46,900 nt of DNA from Pseudomonadales bacterium. GTDB taxonomy: Bacteria; Pseudomonadota; Gammaproteobacteria; Pseudomonadales; Pseudohongiellaceae. Below, one piece after another: positions 37,592 through 44,612 of the stretch (its first letter is position 1; the number at the start of each line of letters is the position of its first letter). The notes below the pieces were generated by a model. It worked only from the letters and a program-made list of their open reading frames with translations, was not told where the DNA came from and made no database searches. The DNA is taken from the NCBI GenBank assembly GCA_022821865.1, contig JAJECW010000022.1, forward strand, positions 1 through 46,900, read 5' to 3'. Both the position numbers and the translations under genes were made by a program.

Positions 37592-38113
37592 GTGTTCATC
37601 GATCCGTTTCAGAAAATGGCGGCCGAAGCCAAGGATGACCGAGAAAAACTCGACCGCCTGCTGACTGTGTCAGCGCCCCATGAGCGAGTGCTGATAGCGA
37701 CAGTGACTCTAGCCCTGATTGCCTTTTGTGGCTGGCTTGTTTTCGGCAGTATCGCCCGCAGTATCGCCGTGGACGGCGTACTGTCCGAAGCACCGGACGA
37801 TGGGCGCACGCTCCAGGTGCTGGTATGGCTGGAGCACGACCTGGCCCGGAATATTGATCCGGGCGCTGAACTCAGCATAGCGCTTGTTGATGGCGCTGGA
37901 GCCTTGCGGCTTTCCGGCGAACTCTCCTCGCTTGTCGTGGCGGCAGTTCCCGGCTGGCCGGAAGCTATGGGTTCCCCGTCGCCGGCTGCGCTGTACCAGA
38001 TCACCATTTCCCTGGAACAGGGTCGGCAACTGGAGCTTCCGCCATCTGCGCCCTGCCGGATAGAAATTACGCTTGGCAGACAATCTCCCGCAGCGCTATT
38101 GGGTTTGGGGTGA
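37592..38113 (+). CDS. Short HlyD-like NHLP secretion protein
   Basis: 173 residues from GTG 37592, chosen because GGAG stands five bases before it. FQKMAAEAKDDREKLDRLLTVSAPHERV is followed by one membrane helix (VLIATVTLALIAFCGWLVFGS) and a small periplasmic beta domain (LQVLVWLEHDLARNIDPGAEL, and LPPSAPCRIEITLG). The LDRLLTVxxP start is typical of NHLP-system HlyD proteins, but the coiled-coil hairpin and lipoyl half-motifs usual for membrane fusion proteins are absent. It probably helps the two ABC subunits rather than spanning the periplasm. It is seven bases before the first ABC gene. Confidence 0.78.
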   Translation: MFIDPFQKMAAEAKDDREKLDRLLTVSAPHERVLIATVTLALIAFCGWLVFGSIARSIAVDGVLSEAPDDGRTLQVLVWLEHDLARNIDPGAELSIALVDGAGALRLSGELSSLVVAAVPGWPEAMGSPSPAALYQITISLEQGRQLELPPSAPCRIEITLGRQSPAALLGLG

Positions 38114-38119
38114 CTCTGA

Positions 38120-40339
38120 ATGGCGTCGCAGGGATCGGAAAACCCGGCCCGGGAGTCGGCCAGGCAGAGAATCAGGACGCCTCTCATTCTGCAAATGCAC
38201 GCCACCGAGTGCGGCGCCGCCTGTCTCGGTAGTGTATTGGCCCATTTCGGGCGTTGGGTGTCATTAAGCGAACTCCGCGACAAATGCGAAGTGAGTCGCG
38301 ATGGTTCAAGCGCTGCGGGACTCCTCCGCGCGGCCAGATCCTACGGCCTGGAATGTTCGGGAAAATACCTGGCGCCGGACAAGCTGCGGGCAATGCAGAT
38401 GCCCCTGGTCCTGTTCTGGGAATTCCGTCATTTCGTGGTGCTCGAAGGATTCGATAGTGAATCCTGGTACCTCAACGACCCTTCATTCGGGCGGCGACGC
38501 ATTTCCAGCGAGGATTTCCAGCGAAGTTTTTCCGGCGTGGCGCTGGCTTTCAAGGTCGGACCCGATTTCCGGCCCGGAGGCAACCGCCCCGGCATCCTGA
38601 AGCGGCTCCGCGGCTGGCTCGGCAAGTCCCGGGACCTGCTCGCCGGCGCCTTCGCCTGCGGCTTGCTGCTGGCCTTGCTGGCGCTGCTCGTACCGGCGTC
38701 CCTCGGCGCCTTTCTGGATCGGATTCTCGATGGCCGGGAATCCCAGGGAGTGGTTCTGGCATCGGTAATGTTGCTTGCCGGCATCATGGCCTACTGCCTG
38801 GCCCTGCTGAAACAGCAACTGTTGGGAAAGCTGGCGGTTCGCATGTCCATTGTCATGAGCAACCGGCTGATCTCGGGTTTGCTGCGGCTTCCGGTGGAAT
38901 TTTTCAGCCACCGCATGGTGGGCGACCTTACCCAGCGCATCCTGTCCATAGACCAGATCGCCAAAGACCTGACTGGCCGGTTTCTTGCTTTGCTGATCGA
39001 AGTTTCCATGAGCCTGGTGTTGCTCGCCGCCATGGCCTTTATCGATGGAACGCTGACCTTGATCGTGCTGGGGCTGGCGGCGCTTTACGCCGGGCTCAGC
39101 CACGCCATCCTGCGCCTTGGCGCGGAGCGGATGTATTCGCTCCGGCGCGAACGAGGCCTTCTGGTGGGAATCGGGCTGCAAATGTTGAGCCACGCCGACA
39201 ACCTGCGCATGATTGGCGCCGACGACCGGATGTATTCGCGTTGGAGCGGTCAGCAGTCCCTGGAACTGAACATGCGCCAACGCGCCTCGGAACTGGATCA
39301 TCTGGGTTCGGCCCTGTCGGGTCTTGCCGCCGCCATGGTCAGCGTGGCGATTCTCGCTTTCGGCGCCATTCGGGTCATGTCCGGCGACATCACTCTTGGC
39401 GCATGGGTGGGGTTTTATGTGCTCGCGGCAATGTTTTTCGCACCGGTTGGCCGTTTTGTCGCTTTGGCCAACCGGCGTCAGAGCCTGGAAACCGACATGC
39501 ATCGCCTGGGAGACCTGGCCGAAGCGGTTGCGGAAGTGGTTCCCGCGCCCCTGGGTCGGGACCCGCGCCGCGGAGAGGATTCGATTTCCACTTTCAACGG
39601 CCGACTGCAACTAGCCGGTCAGGTCGAGTTGCGCAACATCACCTTCGGCTATAACCGAAACAAGCCGCCGCTGATCAAGGACTTCAATCTGCGAATCAGG
39701 CCGGGGCAAAGAGTCGCCATCGTCGGGCCGAGCGGCTCTGGAAAATCCACCATTTCGCGGTTGGTTGCCGGGCTGAACGAGCCTTGGGCGGGTGAAATCC
39801 TGTTTGACGGCAAGCCGCGGCGGGAGATTCCCGCCGAAGTGCTGAGCCGGTCCATCTCCATGGTGGATCAGGACGCCGTGCTGTTTTCCGCCTCGGTGCG
39901 CGAGAACATCACCCTGTGGAATCCGGCCATTCCCGATGAAACCATCATTGCGGCGGCCCGGGACGCCTGCATGCACGAGGAAATCCTGCGCCGCCCGGGT
40001 GGCTACTCGGCCCGGGTGGAGGAAGGCGGAGTGAACTTCAGCGGTGGTCAGCGGCAGCGTCTCGAAATCGCCCGGTCCCTGGTGGGCAATCCCGCCATAA
40101 TCATCCTCGATGAGGCCACCAGCGCATTGGACGCCGCCACCGAGGAATTTGTCGATGACGCCTTGCGGCGGCGCGGCGCCACCTGCCTGATTATCGCCCA
40201 CCGGCTCAGCACCGTGCGTGACTGCGACGAAATCATCGTGCTGAACAAGGGCGTGGAAGTGCAGCGAGGCACCCATGACAGCCTGATTGCGGACCCGGAC
40301 GGCGCCTATTGCAAGCTGGTGAAGGCTTCTTCGCAATGA
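38120..40339 (+). CDS. NHLP family C39 peptidase/ABC transporter
   Basis: 739 residues. The N-terminal C39 peptidase has LQMHATECGAACL (Cys31), His104 in FRHFVVLEGF and Asp120 in LNDPSFG, a complete triad for cutting leaders after a Gly-Gly-type site. A six-helix membrane domain lies at about 180-460. The ATPase has GPSGSGKST, the signature FSGGQRQRLEIARSL and IIILDEATSAL. It would cleave the precursor and export the product. It follows the HlyD-like gene by six bases, and its stop overlaps the next gene (ATGA). Confidence 0.95.
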   Translation: MASQGSENPARESARQRIRTPLILQMHATECGAACLGSVLAHFGRWVSLSELRDKCEVSRDGSSAAGLLRAARSYGLECSGKYLAPDKLRAMQMPLVLFWEFRHFVVLEGFDSESWYLNDPSFGRRRISSEDFQRSFSGVALAFKVGPDFRPGGNRPGILKRLRGWLGKSRDLLAGAFACGLLLALLALLVPASLGAFLDRILDGRESQGVVLASVMLLAGIMAYCLALLKQQLLGKLAVRMSIVMSNRLISGLLRLPVEFFSHRMVGDLTQRILSIDQIAKDLTGRFLALLIEVSMSLVLLAAMAFIDGTLTLIVLGLAALYAGLSHAILRLGAERMYSLRRERGLLVGIGLQMLSHADNLRMIGADDRMYSRWSGQQSLELNMRQRASELDHLGSALSGLAAAMVSVAILAFGAIRVMSGDITLGAWVGFYVLAAMFFAPVGRFVALANRRQSLETDMHRLGDLAEAVAEVVPAPLGRDPRRGEDSISTFNGRLQLAGQVELRNITFGYNRNKPPLIKDFNLRIRPGQRVAIVGPSGSGKSTISRLVAGLNEPWAGEILFDGKPRREIPAEVLSRSISMVDQDAVLFSASVRENITLWNPAIPDETIIAAARDACMHEEILRRPGGYSARVEEGGVNFSGGQRQRLEIARSLVGNPAIIILDEATSALDAATEEFVDDALRRRGATCLIIAHRLSTVRDCDEIIVLNKGVEVQRGTHDSLIADPDGAYCKLVKASSQ

Positions 40340-43254
40340 TCACTCGAGAGACAAGTCTGGCCGCACTCGCCGCAGGTCACAGTGAACCCGTACCCTGCGC
40401 CGGCAATCAACCCGTCAGCCTCGACGATCCCGATTGTGTGTGGTTTATCGAACAGGGCGCGGTGGATCTTTTCCTGGTGGAGTTTCTCGATGGCGTCGAA
40501 CAGGCGGCTGCGCAACATTTGCTGCGGGCAAAGTCGGGCAGGATTTTGCCCGGAATTGCCCCGGACGAGGATGGCACGACCCTGAGCCTGCTTGCCAAGG
40601 GAGTTCCCGGAACGGTGCTGAGGCGTCTGCCGCGGGGCGCTTTCGCCCAGGCGGAGCCTCTGGAACTTGCGGGTCAGGCGGATATCTGGCTGACCGAGCT
40701 GGCGGAGACGCTGTCGCGTTATGTGGGATATCGTCCAAGGCCCGATTCGCTGGCGGTTCCGGAAACGACTTCCGTCCAGGCGGGTAACCTGTCGGTCCGG
40801 CGCGGCGTGGTCTGGATGGCCGAAGCGCCGCCAGGCTCGAATCTGTACATGGGTCTGGTGGACCTGTCTGAGTTTGCCGGGACGGGAAAATCTCCCGGCG
40901 GCGCTGTTCCGCTGACTTCGGCGACCTGGCTGAGCCTGTTCGATGAAGCGGAGCTGGAATTCAAATCTTCGGCGGCGCTGGCGCGGGAAGGCGCCCTGCT
41001 GCAGGCGCTGGCCTCCTTTCACCGGCTGGCCTTTTCCCTGGAGCGGCTGAATCGCCGGCTCGCCGTGGTTGATCACGCCAACCTCGAGCGAGCCCGGGCA
41101 AGCAGTCGCCGGGCAGATGAACAGGCGGCCCGGCAACGGCTCTTCAATATCCATGATCTTCCTCTCGAAAAATACGACGGCGCCGAAGACGCGGCCCTCG
41201 CCGACGCCCTGGGCATGATCGGTCGCCGGGAAGGAATCGGGTTCCGTATTCCGCCGCGTCCGCCCGCGTCCGAAACTCCCCTGACTCTCGGCGATGTGAT
41301 CGACGCATCGCTGGCGCGTTCCCGGCGAGTCCAGCTCAAGGTCGAAGATCAATGGTGGCGCGGCGACAGTAACGCGATGCTGGCCTTCCGCGCCGAGGAC
41401 AGCCAGCCAGTGGCGTTGCTGCCGGGCCTCTTTGGTCGTTATCGAATGTACGATCCGGTCAGCAAGCGCCAGTTCCGGGTTACCGCCGCACGCGCCAGCG
41501 AACTGGCTGAGGACGCCTGGGTCTTCTACCGCCCATTGCCGGCGGAAAGCGTCGGCGCCGGCGAAATGCTGCGCATGGGGCTGCGGGGGTCAGCCGGCGA
41601 CCTGGTCAAGCTTGTACTGGCCGGGCTTCCGGCGGGGCTCATCAAGCTGGTTCCGGGGCTTGGCCTGGGAATTGCGGCGAATCATTTCATTCAGGGTGGA
41701 AATGCGGGCGTCATCTACGCGCTTGCCGCGGCTGTGGCGGGTTTTGCCCTGCTTGGAGCGTTGCTGCACCTGTTGCAGGGCATGGCGATGATGCGACTGG
41801 AAGGCCGTTTCTGGACCCGCGTTGAAGCCGCATTCTGGGACCGGCTGCTGCGGCTGCCCCCGCATATCCTGCATCGCCATCCCGCCGGCGATCTCGCCAT
41901 GCGGGGGATGACGTTCCAGAATCTGCGCGACAGCATTCAGGGCGCGGTGGCGGACAGCGTGCTTGCCGTCATTTTTCTGCTGCCGGTTTTCGGCGTCATA
42001 TCCCTCTACGACTCCAGGCTTGGTCTGGTCGCCCTCGCTTTCAGCCTGGCTTCACTGCTGCTGACCCTGGCGTTGGGGCTGCGCCAGATCTCGCCATACG
42101 GGAGAATGGCGAGCGGAGTGCGCAGTATCGCCGGCAGACTGTTCCAGATCGTTGGCGGAATCGCCAAGATTCGCGTGGAAAGCGCGGAAGGATCGGCTTT
42201 CGCCATCTGGGCTCGGGACTATCGCGAACAGAAGCGCGCGGAGCTGAGACTCGGCGCGCTCGAAGGGCATTTGCAGGCCTTCGGCGCCGCGCTGCCGTTC
42301 CTGGCCGGAGCGGTGCTGTTTTATGCAGTGGCCAGCGGCGAAGGGCCTTTGCTTCCGGTGGGTGATTTTCTGGTGATCTACACCGTGTTTATCGTATTCC
42401 AGTCAGCTTTGGCCCGACTCGGAGAATCTTTTGGCGCAATCGCCGCAGCCTTGCCCGGGCTCGAACAGACGCGCCCTCTGCTTGAGGCTGTTCCGGAAAC
42501 TTCCATGGCTGGAGAATCCATTTCCCATCTGGGCGGAGAAGTGCTCTTTGACCATATCTCGTTCCGCTACGACGCCGATGGCCCATGGATTCTCGATGAC
42601 GTCACGATTCACGCCAGACCGGGGGAATTCATCGCCATCGCCGGCGAGTCGGGCGCCGGGAAAAGCACCCTGTTTCGCCTTGCCCTCGGGCTGGAAACCC
42701 CGACCTCAGGTGCGGTCTATTTCGATGGCCGCGATCTCCGGCGACTCAACCTGAAGCAATTGCGCCGGAAAATCGGCGCGGTTCCCCAGTCGGTGCGGCT
42801 GCATCCGGAAGACATCTGGGACAATATCGTCGCCCATCACGAGGACGCGACCGATGAGGAAGTCTGGCAATCCGCCGGCGCAGCGGGCATCGATGCGGAA
42901 ATCAGGGCCATGCCCATGGGAATGATGACGCCGGTGGGTGCCAGCGGCAGCGTGCTCTCGGGCGGCGAAGGCCAGCGCGTCACCATCGCCCGCTCTCTGA
43001 TCCGCAGCCCCCGCGTCATGTTGCTCGATGAAGCCACCAATTGGCTCGACAACGAAAGCCAGGCCCAGGTGATGAACAAGCTCGCCGCCCTTACCTCTAC
43101 CCGCATCGTCATCGCCCACCGTCTATCCACCCTCGAACAGGCCGACCGCATCTACGTCATGAAAGCGGGCAAGGTCGTGGAAAGCGGCTCCTTTGAAGAA
43201 CTCATGGAAACCCCCGGCGTCTTCCACGACCTCGTCAAACGCCAAATCGCCTGA
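40336..43254 (+). CDS. NHLP bacteriocin export ABC permease/ATPase
   Basis: 972 residues from ATG 40336, which overlaps the previous stop; an earlier TTG at 40309 is less likely. The N-terminal 350 residues have no peptidase; instead VWFIEQGAVDLFLVEF near 36 is the segment typical of the second ABC subunit of NHLM systems. Membrane helices lie at about 410-680, and the ATPase has GESGAGKST, LSGGEGQRVTIARSL and VMLLDEATNWLDN. It probably forms a heterodimer with the C39 transporter. No gene follows on the same operon; a GC-rich repeat comes right after. Confidence 0.93.
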   Translation: MITRETSLAALAAGHSEPVPCAGNQPVSLDDPDCVWFIEQGAVDLFLVEFLDGVEQAAAQHLLRAKSGRILPGIAPDEDGTTLSLLAKGVPGTVLRRLPRGAFAQAEPLELAGQADIWLTELAETLSRYVGYRPRPDSLAVPETTSVQAGNLSVRRGVVWMAEAPPGSNLYMGLVDLSEFAGTGKSPGGAVPLTSATWLSLFDEAELEFKSSAALAREGALLQALASFHRLAFSLERLNRRLAVVDHANLERARASSRRADEQAARQRLFNIHDLPLEKYDGAEDAALADALGMIGRREGIGFRIPPRPPASETPLTLGDVIDASLARSRRVQLKVEDQWWRGDSNAMLAFRAEDSQPVALLPGLFGRYRMYDPVSKRQFRVTAARASELAEDAWVFYRPLPAESVGAGEMLRMGLRGSAGDLVKLVLAGLPAGLIKLVPGLGLGIAANHFIQGGNAGVIYALAAAVAGFALLGALLHLLQGMAMMRLEGRFWTRVEAAFWDRLLRLPPHILHRHPAGDLAMRGMTFQNLRDSIQGAVADSVLAVIFLLPVFGVISLYDSRLGLVALAFSLASLLLTLALGLRQISPYGRMASGVRSIAGRLFQIVGGIAKIRVESAEGSAFAIWARDYREQKRAELRLGALEGHLQAFGAALPFLAGAVLFYAVASGEGPLLPVGDFLVIYTVFIVFQSALARLGESFGAIAAALPGLEQTRPLLEAVPETSMAGESISHLGGEVLFDHISFRYDADGPWILDDVTIHARPGEFIAIAGESGAGKSTLFRLALGLETPTSGAVYFDGRDLRRLNLKQLRRKIGAVPQSVRLHPEDIWDNIVAHHEDATDEEVWQSAGAAGIDAEIRAMPMGMMTPVGASGSVLSGGEGQRVTIARSLIRSPRVMLLDEATNWLDNESQAQVMNKLAALTSTRIVIAHRLSTLEQADRIYVMKAGKVVESGSFEELMETPGVFHDLVKRQIA

Positions 43255-43262
43255 CTGGCGGC

Positions 43263-43292
43263 AATTCCCACGGCGCAGGCTCCCAGGAGCCT
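43263..43292. repeat. GC-rich repeat, diverged copy C, with hairpin
   Basis: AATTCCCACGGCGCAGGCTCC (43263-43283) differs in two bases from the unit at 12072-12093, and AGGCTCC/GGAGCCT (43277-43292) form a short hairpin. It starts nine bases after the last transporter stop and may end the RiPP export transcript. Confidence 0.45.
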
Positions 43293-43367
43293 CGCGGGAC
43301 TTATCGTATAGAATAATGCCGCATGGTCGCCAGTGGCGCGGCATTCGGACGTTACAAGGTTCAGAAC

Positions 43368-44600
43368 ATGAATAGACTGGTCGTGCCGGTTTTTCTGGCC
43401 GCGCTGGCCGCATGCGATCCAGCGCAGGAGACGGAGCCGCCTGCGGCGACCTCCGCGGCGGCCACAGCTGCGGGATCGGCTGCGGCGGAGTCCTCTGCCG
43501 GGAGCAGCCCCGAAAGCTACGCCGACGGCGTCGCCGGCGCCACCGTGACCATCGATCCGATGCCGGACAATTTCATCGACGGCGAATTCGAACCCATTCT
43601 GCTTTCCAACACGCGGCAACTGATCACCGACGGCCTGCGTTCGGGCGAAGGCTATTTCAGCGCCGACGGCAATCGATTCATCTATCAGGCGGAAGTGGCC
43701 GGCGACAATCCCTTCTACCAGATTCACCTGATGGACCTCGTTACCGATACCGCTTCCGTCGTTTCGCCGGGCATCGGCCTGACCACCTGTTCCTGGATCC
43801 ATCCGACGCTCGACCGCATCATGTTCTCCTCGACTCACGAAGACCCGGACGCCCTGGCGAAACAGGCCGAGGAGATCGAAATCCGGCTCAGCGGGATCGA
43901 CCGCGCCTACGGCTGGGACTACGACCGCCACTACGAGATCTACCAGGCCGACAGCGACGGCGGCAACCTCGTCAATCTGACCAACGCCGACGGCTACGAC
44001 GCCGAAGGCTCGTATTCCTCCGACGGAGCGAAAATCCTGTTCGCTTCCAATCGCGAAGCCTACAGCCGGCCCCTGAGCCGCGCCGAACGGGCGCTGCTCG
44101 AAGACGACGCCTCGTATTTCATGGACCTGTATATCATGGACGCCGACGGCGGCAATGTGACCCAGCTCACCTTCTCGCCGGGATACGACGGCGGCCCGTT
44201 TTTCAGCGCCGACGACAGCAAGATCGTCTGGCGGCGGTTCAACCCCGACGGCAACAGCGCCGAGATCTGGACCATGAACGTCGACGGCAGCGAAGCGCGG
44301 CAACTGACCGCCGAGGCCATGGTCGCCTGGGGGCCGTATTTCCATCCGAGCGGTGAATACATCATCTATTCGAGCAACCTGCTCGGCCACGCCAACTTCG
44401 AACTGTTCCTGATCGACGTAGACGGATACGGTCCGCCGGTGCGCGCCACCAATACCGAGGGCACCGACATCCTGCCGGTGTTCTCCCCCGATGGAAACCG
44501 GCTGGCCTGGAGCACCACCCGCACCCCCGATGGCGCTTCGCAAATCCACATCGGCGACTGGAACCACGCCGCGGCACTGGAGTTGCTTGGCCTGAACTGA
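43368..44600 (+). CDS. TolB-like beta-propeller lipoprotein
   Basis: 410 residues from ATG 43368 (AAGG upstream). The lipobox is in LVVPVFLAALAAC, so the mature protein would be lipid-anchored. An Ala/Ser/Glu-rich linker (about 20-50) leads to a six-bladed WD40/PD40-type propeller with repeats ending SADGNRFIYQ, SSDGAKILFASN, SADDSKIVWRR, HPSGEYIIYSSN and SPDGNRLAWST. A longer frame from 43323 would add residues before the lipoprotein signal. Such proteins bind partners or peptides. The next gene begins 12 bases after its stop, and the two probably form a secreted pair. Confidence 0.85.
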   Translation: MNRLVVPVFLAALAACDPAQETEPPAATSAAATAAGSAAAESSAGSSPESYADGVAGATVTIDPMPDNFIDGEFEPILLSNTRQLITDGLRSGEGYFSADGNRFIYQAEVAGDNPFYQIHLMDLVTDTASVVSPGIGLTTCSWIHPTLDRIMFSSTHEDPDALAKQAEEIEIRLSGIDRAYGWDYDRHYEIYQADSDGGNLVNLTNADGYDAEGSYSSDGAKILFASNREAYSRPLSRAERALLEDDASYFMDLYIMDADGGNVTQLTFSPGYDGGPFFSADDSKIVWRRFNPDGNSAEIWTMNVDGSEARQLTAEAMVAWGPYFHPSGEYIIYSSNLLGHANFELFLIDVDGYGPPVRATNTEGTDILPVFSPDGNRLAWSTTRTPDGASQIHIGDWNHAAALELLGLN

Positions 44601-44612
44601 CCTGGAGCGCCC

